Positions 24,759-34,800 of a DNA stretch of 64,000 nt are shown here, piece after piece. The position numbers and the translations under genes were made by a program. Every line of letters begins with the position of its first letter. The stretch's first letter is position 1. The notes under the pieces are model-generated. The model was given only the letters and a program-made list of their open reading frames with translations. It made no database searches and had not been told where the DNA came from. The DNA is from Petrolisthes cinctipes (Eukaryota; Arthropoda; Malacostraca; Decapoda; Porcellanidae): contig JAWQEG010002482.1 of NCBI GenBank assembly GCA_033782935.1, positions 7,501 to 71,500 of the forward strand, in the 5' to 3' direction.

Positions 24759-25763
24759 GTTAGTTTTGCATGAAATCATCAATTTTACAATATTGGAATA
24801 TTGTAAGCAAAATACATAGCAGTATTTATGCTGTGATATAAAATTATTATTATACTGTAGCAAGCATATCTGTATTTTAGTACAGTACAGTATTTAGAAA
24901 TCCCATTAACTATTAAAAATTCTGATACATACAGGTATGGAATAGTGTGCTTGGTTTTCATGGCCTTGGGGTTTGTTTCCCAGGTGGAACTAGGAAGGAT
25001 GGCAAGTCCCCTAACACCCATTGCCACTGTGATTAGTAGTAATAATGAGTGAGTAGTGACAGCCTCACACAAATTGATATCTGGTCTGAGTAATTCCACA
25101 CTGTAGTCCTCTTTATTACAACTCTCCTAATAGTACAGTTCTAATTTCACTGCTCAAATAACACTGTGGAAGGAAAGCAGTGTAAAAATTACTGAAATTT
25201 GTGAAAGATAGTATGGGGATGTGGAAAAAATGGATTAAACTAGGGCAGTGTAAAAGTTGAATGGGAGGGATTGTGAGGGGTAATAAAGACCTAGCAGATG
25301 ATACTACATACAATATATAGTGAGCAATTGTGTAAAAAAGTGTGGAATGCTTTTTGCAGCAATGCATGAAGCAAAGGAGCATTTTCATGATATGCAGAAG
25401 TTAAAAATATTCACTACAAGAAGTGCATGGTTGGGACAGTTGGCAACCTAGTTTTTAGTGGATATTTCTTGGAATGGCTCTTTTCACCAGGGCTAAATGA
25501 AGGGATATCAATTATAGATGCAAGACCTTGTTTGGGAGCTGAGAATTTTATAGGCTTGAAAAGAGAAGTGAATGTGAGTGTGACCCATTTCACTGAGTAT
25601 TCTAACCCTCTCTCTTATTTCATATTTAATCTTTCCATCCTTGACCCTGAAGCCCTCCACCCCTTCAAAAAGGGAAATTGGGTATTGATAATTTTAATGA
25701 TGATGAAATTTATATGAATGTTTTAATTTTTTCTGGTAATTCTTCCTCAACAGATCATCCATC

Positions 25764-27917
25764 ATGGGTTCCCAGCATGAATTACCATTGGATACTCCAC
25801 TTCTCTACCTGAAAAGTGAAGAGGCATTTGCTGGGCTGTCCTCCCGTGAACGACGTTATGCCCATCACTTGTCTCGTGCATCCTGGTGGGGCAGTTTCAT
25901 TGTGGTTTGCCAGACGTCACCAGAGAGTCCCAGTATTTTCAATTTAATCACCCGCCTCCTTCGATCACAGCCCATTGATACCTTAAAAGAAGTGGCACTG
26001 ACCAAGGCTGGCTTCACTGAGGATGAGTTTAAATCCCTCATCATCTATTACTCTGGTGTTGTGTATAACTTGGGTAATTACTTGGGATTTGGAGACAGGA
26101 AATTTGTTCCAAGTGTCAGCCGTGAAAAACTGGAAACATTAATCAGAGCTTCTAAGGCAAATCTAGAGGCACCAGATGTTATGCAAGAGTACATGAACCA
26201 AGCCCTTGGACCAATGTACAATCTAGTTGAGAACAAAAGATTTCTAGGCTTGCCTCCCAATGGCATTACTATGTACTTTACACCAAATTGTACCCAGGAG
26301 GATGCTGACATTGCCAAAGAATACATGGCTGCAAAAAACATTGAAGCCTGGAATAGTCGCTTGCTGAAGTATGAAGAGAATGGGCAGACTATTTATGACA
26401 TTCGCCTGGCATCAGTTGAAAAAGAATCGTGTGAAGGACTAACTGTTGATGTAGATGAATTTCAGGGCCACAAGATTCGTGTGAGTAGAGGGGACCACTC
26501 ATATTTCTTGAAAAAGATGATTGAGGAGTTGCAGTTGGCACGTGAGCATACAGCTAACGATCTTGAGGTTCAGATGCTTGACAAATATATTGAAAGTTTC
26601 TCAAAGGGGTCAGTTCAAGCTCACAAAGATGGTTCCACATTCTGGGTAAAGAATAAATCTCCAGCAGTTGAGACATATATGGGTTTCATTGAGGTGTATA
26701 GGGACCCAGTAAACCAGCGAGCAGAATTTGAGTCGTTTGTAGCAGTGGTGAACAGAGAGCAATCTCGCAAGTTTGATACATTGGTGGAACGAGCTGAGAA
26801 AGAATTTCTTCCTCTTCTTCCATGGGGCAGTGACTTTGAGGAAGATGTGTTCATGCGGCCAGACTTTTCATCCCTCGATATCCTCACCTTTGCTTCGTCG
26901 GGCCTGCCAATAGGCATTAACATCCCGAATTACAAGGATGTTAAAGAGGAACAAGGATTCAAAAATGTTAGTTTGACAAATGTGATGGCTGCCAGGACAG
27001 GGATAAAGGGTGGTCCATTCCTCTCTGAATCAGATCATGCTCTTCGAGAGAAACATGGAGCATTGGGACTGGAGATACAAGTAGGCCTTCATGAACTTCT
27101 AGGTCATGGATGTGGCAAGTTCTTACGTCGTAAAGATGACGGATCATTGAACTTTGACTATAAAAAATTGAAGAACCCTTTCACTGGAGAAAAAGTAACC
27201 TTCTATGAGAAAGGAGAAAATTACAACTCATGCTTTACCAATCTAGCCAGTGCATATGAGGAGTGTCGTGCAGAGACAGTGGCACTTTACCTTGGTTTTG
27301 TTGATGACATCTTAGACGTGTTTAGTGTGGCACCTGATGATCGTGAAGACCTCAAATATGTGTGCTGGCTAGACATGATGTATGCTGGTCTCAGGGGCTT
27401 GGAGATGTATCAACCAAGTCAAGGTAAATGGGGCCAAGCACATTCCCAGGCACGCTATGTTATTCTGCGTGTTGCCTTGGAGGCAGGACAAGGATTGGTT
27501 ACTATTACCGAGACTACGGGACCAGATAGTCTCCCAGATCTTCTTCTCACCGTGGACAAAACCAAAATACACTCAGTTGGTAGGGAAGCCATGGGAGAGT
27601 TCCTCCGCAAGCTGCAGATATATCGCTCAATGGGAGACGCTGAAGCTGGTCGCTCCATGTTTGAAAAGTATTCTGAGGTGCCATCTGATGGACCATACCC
27701 ATTTAGTAAGTGGCATGAAATTGTGGTGAGGAAGCGACGACCACGCATGATCTTGGCAATGCCCAACACTCAACTAAGTGGTGGTGATGTGGAACTTGTT
27801 TCATATCCTGAGGCAGTTGACTGTGTTGCCAAGTCATGGGTGGACAGATTTTCTCCAGAAGAGTTTGAGGCAATAGAAACTGCACTTTCAGCCTTCGTCC
27901 AAGGTTGGACCAAGTAA
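25764..27917 (+). CDS. DPP3: Dipeptidyl peptidase 3 (M49 zinc aminodipeptidase)
   Basis: The 717-residue protein matches DPP3 over its whole length (human about 737). DPP3 removes dipeptides from the N-termini of short peptides such as enkephalins and angiotensins, mainly in the cytosol. The zinc motif HELLGH lies at residues 443-448 (ligands His443 and His448, catalytic Glu444). The second motif EECRAE starts at 499, with Glu500 as third ligand. The N-terminal YAHHLSRASWWG and QTSPESP stretches and GINIPNYKD before the active site are also typical. The coding exon runs without an intron from the acceptor at 25753 to the stop at 27917, unlike the neighbouring kinesin. The mammalian ETGE loop that binds KEAP1 reads FTGE here (NPFTGEKV), so that contact is probably absent. 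The start at 25764 aligns with the usual N-terminus; an upstream exon may extend it. No break or missing catalytic residue is seen. Confidence 0.97.
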   Translation: MGSQHELPLDTPLLYLKSEEAFAGLSSRERRYAHHLSRASWWGSFIVVCQTSPESPSIFNLITRLLRSQPIDTLKEVALTKAGFTEDEFKSLIIYYSGVVYNLGNYLGFGDRKFVPSVSREKLETLIRASKANLEAPDVMQEYMNQALGPMYNLVENKRFLGLPPNGITMYFTPNCTQEDADIAKEYMAAKNIEAWNSRLLKYEENGQTIYDIRLASVEKESCEGLTVDVDEFQGHKIRVSRGDHSYFLKKMIEELQLAREHTANDLEVQMLDKYIESFSKGSVQAHKDGSTFWVKNKSPAVETYMGFIEVYRDPVNQRAEFESFVAVVNREQSRKFDTLVERAEKEFLPLLPWGSDFEEDVFMRPDFSSLDILTFASSGLPIGINIPNYKDVKEEQGFKNVSLTNVMAARTGIKGGPFLSESDHALREKHGALGLEIQVGLHELLGHGCGKFLRRKDDGSLNFDYKKLKNPFTGEKVTFYEKGENYNSCFTNLASAYEECRAETVALYLGFVDDILDVFSVAPDDREDLKYVCWLDMMYAGLRGLEMYQPSQGKWGQAHSQARYVILRVALEAGQGLVTITETTGPDSLPDLLLTVDKTKIHSVGREAMGEFLRKLQIYRSMGDAEAGRSMFEKYSEVPSDGPYPFSKWHEIVVRKRRPRMILAMPNTQLSGGDVELVSYPEAVDCVAKSWVDRFSPEEFEAIETALSAFVQGWTK

Positions 27918-28104
27918 TAATATACCTCATCTGTTACTGTTGTTGACTTTGATACTTAAAATTACTATTGCCATCTTTATGAGGGATGAATAATAATACT
28001 GGGTATTTTTTATATATCACATAGAATCTTTAGCAGAATGAAGTTTTTATAATCTGGGCTTGCTGAATGCTGATCTGTTGAATTACTACTTCTGTAATTT
28101 AAGG

Positions 28105-28286
28105 CAGTGATTCTTAACATTTTTATTCAAAATTGCCCTAAACTAAAGTAGCTCATATAAATGTAATATTTACCAGCTACATTTAATAATATTGGCAAAC
28201 TGATATCTGCAGCTGTCAAAATGTAAATTTTAGTAATCATTCTCCAGTCTTGTTTGACACAACCTTTGTTTGGTTAAGAATCACTA
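28105..28286. mobile_element. Probable hAT-type MITE relic in the DPP3 3' flank
   Basis: CAGTGATTCTTAAC on the left and GGTTAAGAATCACTA on the right form inverted ends of the hAT/Charlie pattern about 180 bp apart. An 8-bp target duplication is not clear. No coding capacity. Confidence 0.5.
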
Positions 28287-28345
28287 TTCTGAGGAGACAG
28301 GAAATTTTGTAATCTGAAATAATAATGTATGAAATTAAGTATGTT

Positions 28346-28389
28346 TTTATTATATCTTGTTACATTTTTAAGAATATTGTGGTTTTATT
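28346..28389 (-). terminator. Candidate poly(A) signals for the KIF20B-like gene
   Basis: Two AATAAA hexamers on the minus strand (plus-strand TTTATT at 28346-28351 and 28384-28389) lie about 350-390 bp beyond the kinesin stop codon. On the plus strand I saw no AATAAA between the two stops, only variants (TATAAA near 28157, CATAAA in the minisatellite, ATTAAA at 28690). The DPP3 3' end is therefore unclear and may overlap the kinesin 3' UTR. Confidence 0.4.
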
Positions 28390-28549
28390 GTCTTTATAAC
28401 AAACTATATTTTTTGCAATCCTAATTCATTATTAACTTAAACCCATGAATTAAGTTTTGAGAAGCATAAAAATAGTGTTCTAGACATACAGCAGTAGTAA
28501 CTAAATGTGACATTTTAAACTTTAAACATAGATCTCTCTTGTATATTAT

Positions 28550-28675
28550 AAAATGTTACACTCCATACAAACATAAAATGTTACACTCTCTCCATACAAA
28601 CATAAAATGTTACACTCTCTCCATACAAACATAAAATGTTACACTCTCATCATAGAAACATAAAATGTTACACAT
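28550..28675. repeat. 29-bp minisatellite between the convergent genes
   Basis: About five units of ACATAAAATGTTACACTCTC followed by TCCATACAA lie 60 bp from the kinesin stop codon, inside its probable 3' UTR on the minus strand. Confidence 0.93.
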
Positions 28676-28734
28676 AAACATGCACTGTTATTAAAATGGA
28701 TAGGAAAAGAAGGTAAAAAGCTTAAATTGTAGGT

Positions 28735-28806
28735 TTACTTTCGTTTGTTCCGCAACTGTCTTCTGACAACATTGTGGGGGCTGTCTACTACTTCTGGTAC
28801 ATCCTG
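28735..28806 (-). CDS. KIF20B: KIF20B-like exon 27 (last), C-terminal basic tail
   Basis: Encodes QDVPEVVDSPHNVV then RRQLRNKRK and TAA. Its acceptor is a tandem CAG-CAG (NAGNAG), so inclusion or loss of the first Gln by alternative acceptor choice is possible. Entry is in phase 0. Confidence 0.92.
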   Translation of the reverse strand, partial: QDVPEVVDSPHNVVRRQLRNKRK

Positions 28807-31800
28807 CTGGAAAAGAAAAAAGAAAAGAAAGTTATACAATCAATATGATGATATTCCAATTTGATTTTAAAACCCGGTGCAATACACAAGTTTGGTAGGT
28901 GGGTAGCAGGCATGATAGTATGGAGCCTACTGGACACAGCTTATACAACTCTTGTTGGAGGAGAGGATTTAGAACAAGGGAAAAAAAAAAAGAGTACCAC
29001 AAACTGAGGGTCATGATCATAGAACAGCAAAGGGGGGAGAATAGAAAGAGCAGGATAGTAAAATGTGCTAAACAGTGTGAAATCTCTATGGGGAAAGAAA
29101 AGCACAACTCAGAGTGGGAAAGTTGAAGAAAAGGAGGTGGAGATGGTAACAGAAAGTAGGCTTGACATCTGAGTAGACAAAGCAGGTATACCAGCTTTGG
29201 CGGTCCTGGAGTGGCGGCATCTACGTTGTGGGACCACCCCCCAGGGCTACCGAGGAAGGTAGCTATTGGTGCTACATCGTTACAAAATCCCCCCACCCCC
29301 ACTAAGGGGGCGTGAGTTCCTGGAACGGCTTCGGTCACCCGGGCAATACCTCACCTCTCCCACAACACACAGCTACTTCCCCGCTTCTTTTAGACAGAAA
29401 CATCGAGAGCAATCCTGGACCCACTTACAAATACACATCTCCGACATGCTCAAAACCCATCTTATCTAGTAAAAAGACAAAGGAGTCAGTCCAATGGAAC
29501 TCTTGCAAAAACTGGATCCACTTCAGTGACCACATGTACAACACTTACCTCCAGAAAACACTACACAAACACATGGACTTGTCCCACATGCCTCACACCT
29601 ATACCAGCACCACAACCTCTATCACCCTCACCATCTCTACCACCATTATCTCCATCCCCCTCACAGACTCCTCCTCCTCACCCCCATGCAGCAGCACCTA
29701 ACACCCCACCGCACCCATATCAACATACTTCAAGTAAACATAGATGGCATCAACACCAAAATACAAGAACTCACATACTTCATCATACAACACAACATAC
29801 ACATTGTCATCTTACAAGAAACAAAATTACACAACACACATAAAACACCTACTGTACATTTCCCAATTTTACCACCATTAGACAAGACCAGGCTGATGGC
29901 AATGGGGGTGGATTCATCACCCTAGTCCACAAATCCCTCAATTATATAGAAGTCAGAGCACACCTCAAATCCCTACTCCCTCATGATACCACCACATAAA
30001 TTCAAGCCATTAAAGTATGCCCTGGCAAAACAACAAATATTATAATAGTTAATTTATACATCCCCCCTAAAACCAGCCCAACAGCTCCCAACAAATCACC
30101 ACCAACCTAACCTCATCCTGGGTGGTGATTTCAACACCAAGACATCGGCCTGGTATGTCAACAACCCAGACATAAACAGAGGACTTTAAATCCTCTCCCA
30201 AACTGACAACCTCATCACACTAAACAACACACCCATATCCCTCACCAAGCCCTCTTCCAACCATCATCACCTGACATTACCTTCTGCTCCCCCAATCTTG
30301 CCCCCAGAACATCATGGAGGGTGGTCAGAACCCATGGCTCTGACCACCTCCCAATCATAATCACCACAAAAACAAGAATCACCCCAACTGACTTTGTCAT
30401 TTTGTTCCAATATGTAGGCAGAACACTGAGAATTCTCCGTTTATATAGTTTAGGAAAAGAAAATCTAGTGAACAACTATGTTTTGGTTCAGAGTGTTCCT
30501 CTAATCAGTCTAATGCAAAAAGAGGGAATGTTGAATGTTCGCCACAGCATCCACAGACTTTCCTCCTCTTTCTCGGCCCGCTGCCACTATGAAGCACTTT
30601 TCCCACATGACTGCATCCCAATCTACTCCCCCCACCCCTACCTGCCATCAACTTAAGTTAAAAAACAAGGTAAATCAACAAGTCAAGAGCCCCAACAGTG
30701 CTGCTTTAACCACTTAGCTGCGGGCATTATCTATTGCGGCTAATAGCTAGTAAACCACTCATGCTACATAAATAAATGATACAGGATATTGAAATATAAA
30801 CCTTTAGTTGTCTCCTCATGTACTTGTGAAGACTAAAATGACATCTGTAAGACATCAATTCAAAATTCACTTTTACACTATCTACATTTTCACACTCGGA
30901 TTTTGTTATAAAACATGACAATCACATTTTTCAACAATATGAAATATAATGTCACTGTCGTTTTTACGTACATATATGGTAATTACAGGAAAAGAGGAGT
31001 GATGAAAATATGTCCTTCTGCCCTTCCTGTAAGACTGACTGTTGGTGGCTGAGATGGTTGTTGCCAAGTCCCTGGCTCCCATCCAGTGTTGCCAATCAAA
31101 AACTAGCTTATTAGGGACCGCGCAAATTTAAAAACTGTGCTGTCGTATGAATGCTACACCCGCTGTGCTCCAGACTTGTTGCTTGTGTCCAAAGTTTACT
31201 ACACCCACAAATTAAAGGTTAACAAGAGTTTATTGTACAGTACTGTGCAGTATATTTATAGCTATCTATCACATACACTGTATGAGTATACAGTACATAT
31301 AGATAATATAGGTAGTGTTAGATGATTATGTACAGTCGGCAAAAAAAGTCTCGTTACAACCCCTACGTTAATAATAACATCGGTAAGTGCGGCAGGGTTG
31401 GTACTCCGCCGATAATATGCGGGCCGCGGCAGTGACAACTTAGTACAACGCATTCAGTTTCTTTTTTATATCAAAAGTTTAGCTGATTTTAAATTAAATT
31501 TTTAGTGTTCAAGAACTCTTATTATTTCACTATTCTTTATTAAACATAAGGAAATACGTTTGAGTATTAGAACAAGAATAACCATGAAATACCCAGAGAA
31601 ATAGCACTGGGTGAAAGGACGTCATTCCTACTTGCCTGCCCAATAGACACTGACGGGCTAAGGTTGGTGACGGAGGTATATAAGACACCCGTGTCACGCC
31701 TGACTCGCGAGTCAGGCGTACCACCATTACATCACACTGTTAAAAGAATGGTAACGAAACTTTTTTTGCCGACTGTACAGCCATGGCTGAAAGTCCATGA

Positions 31801-34800
31801 GCAGGGGGTACAGCTCTTGTAATTCTATAGAAAAAAAAAAAAAAAAAGTGCCAAAATAACATTACAAACATTTTGTTGACCTGGGAGCTACTACAGTCAG
31901 AGATGTGTAGAAACTTATCTTGTTCCAACACTCTGCCCAGTATTGGCTGTGACTTTACACCACTCCATGCTCATAGACTTTCAGCCATGGCTGTACAGTA
32001 TGGTACTCACTTTAACTGGTGTACATTCATAAGGTTCTAAGTGGTCAGTCTGGTAGAGTTGTCTTGTCTTCCTTTGTGCTGTTTTTTTGGAGAGTGGTTT
32101 ATCCTCTTCAGTGAGCTGCAGCTGATGGTCATCATTTGCCTTATTAGCTAAACTGTAAATACATTGGTTTGGTTAAACTTTCCATTACTTTGCATAATTT
32201 ATGCTTCCAACCATATTCATTCAAATATGCATACAGTAATGGTATACATTAATATCATAGTTAAGGAAAATATTATTACAATACAGAATTATTTATGCTG
32301 GGGATAAGAAATTTTAGGTTATAAATACTTTAGTTTGATGAGGTGAATGTGGCATTTTTCATAATTTATTCTGATTATTCAGTGTTCAAAAATCTAAAGA
32401 CCTGGACAAAGTCGTTCCCAAGGCATGGTAAACCACGCATAGTCTAGCCCACGACCATGAGAATGAGATGAATTCAAGAAGACTACCACTGGCATGAATG
32501 TATTCAAGGAGCCCGGCTCACAACAGGCATACCAACTGTTGAAACTTATATGAAAGTTATACCTGTTGTCACTCACAATATTGGTGGTAATGGAGTGGCG
32601 GCATCAATGGTTGGTATGCCGGAACTTTCAAAATATTAGCGCTTTTTCTTCAGCTGTTTTTTAACATTCAATAATGGAAGATTCTATTTCAAGGGAAAAT
32701 ATCTAATGATTTACTTGTTCTCGTCAGCTACACAAAATATTTGAGTATTGATTAGGTCGAGCTAAGTCCAGCTGGACAAGGCACATTGTTCACCAAAACA
32801 AACAAGTTCTTTTAAAAGTGGAAGAGCATCCATAATATCAGAATAATTCAGACAGCTGATATCGAAATAGTTATTTTCTTTATTATAGTACCTCAACAAG
32901 TTTCACAGGATACTGAAAAGTCATATTAATAAATGATAAAAGTTACGATTGCAATCTGTGGTACACGGAGGGGGGGGGGGTACTATGGCCAAATATATTT
33001 TGTGCAAATGAGGGGAAAAGGCCTGTCCTTGCATACAAACACAGCCTCTATCACACCGTGGTATAGCTGTGGGAATGACCTTGCATACGGGCCCATACAG
33101 TATTTGGGAACTGAAATAAAGTACAGTCCAGTATGGTTGGTCTGGGTGCTGGGGACAAAAGACATAATGGTGTAGGGTAAGATAAACTGATGGGGTCTAT
33201 ACAGCACAGATATGTGCACTAAAATTTTGCCAGGAAGAGAAAAAAATATAGTACAATTGCTTGGTTCAGTTTAATTATATATTATAGTTTCCTCACCTGC
33301 TTTTGTTTTCCTGGTCCTTCAGATATGGATTTGGAGGTGCACTGGGCTTAGCTTTGCGAGTACTCTTGCGTGCTGTCCGAGGCACTCTTTTACTTGGCTG
33401 CCACTCATCATCAATTTCAGACTCTTTTCTGCTCGTTAATTTCAATGGCTGTTTAAAGATACAGTAAGCACATAAGGCTATCGGTAGAGTCTCATTTATT
33501 AAGTACTGAAATTTATATATTCTATTGTATATTCTCGATACAATTAGAGGATAGCAAGTTTCTCTGATGGTAAAGTGAAGCCAAAGATAAGTACCCAGTT
33601 CATCACTAGTAATAGTAACCTAAGGTGGGTCCAAGAAAAACATCCTGTACCTGCCAACCTATATAACAATGTTTTATCAAAGTTCTCTTACTTTCATCAT
33701 ATATTGTATTTGTAGGTAAATATGTCTCAAAGGTTTTTTTAGTTTCACTATAAAAAAATACAAAATCATCCAACAGTAATAATAAATGTTCAATATTACC
33801 TCATATTCGTAAGAAGGGCTGCGAGTGGTATTTCTGATGCGACGAGATGCTCTCTGAGGAACAACCGATGACTTTTTACTGCAGGTTGGAATCTGGAGTT
33901 GCTCTCCTTTTCCAACGCTCTCTTCAATGGATGAGTCAAGGCCCAGCTGTGAGGCATCCTATAAAAAGATAGTGCCAGGGAGTCATTATCATCATTATCA
34001 ATACAACATTTCCCTTTTTGCATGAGGTGGGAGAATCATGTGCCAGGGATAAGAAAATTGATATCAGTATACAGGAGACAGAAATATCATTTTAAATTAG
34101 TCACAATCACATTCACTCCTCCATTCAAGCCCCTTCTTCTTGTTACCCCTTCACAAATTCAGTCAACCTTGACAACAATGAGCCAATCCATGGATGTAGA
34201 GTTAAAACCTCACTGCCAGACATAACATGCACTCCTCCTTGTGAACCTTTTCTACTCTTGCCTATCATATACCAGTTCTTTTTCTTGATTTATACTTATT
34301 CCACACTTTCCTACACATTCACTCACCATATGGTACCATCTTCAATTTGGTTTTCAGCTCTTGTATTATACAATCTTTCCAAATGCCCATACCATCTCTC
34401 AACACTTTTCTCCACTCTCTGACCCAGTGATTTGCTCACACCACATTTTTTGTAGATTTCAGTATTTCTCACCTTGTTAATTTTGGGATTCAACACAAAC
34501 TTCTCAACATATCCATCTCTACTGCTCTTACTGTTGACTTCTCATTCCACTCCAAAGTTTCACACCCGAATGATGATATGGGTAGTAACACTCCTTCATT
34601 TAATCCTCTTACAGCCACTGTACTTAACCCTCTATTTTTACCCAGTGCTTTCATCGCACCCACTCTTTTTATCCACAGAAATATTTTTATTCCCAATTAC
34701 TTTCCACATTTTCAAGGAAAAATCATTATGACAAATACCTTGATATAATAATTTTCCTTAAACAATTGATTAGAATCAGTACAGTATTTATAGTATTGCT

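Noticed and set aside
26078..27930. Minus-strand frames across DPP3
   Set aside because: Shadows of the conserved plus-strand coding sequence.
32588..32603. GGAGTGGCGGCATC shared with the LINE leader at 29211
   Set aside because: Only 14-15 identical bases; too short to call a second copy.
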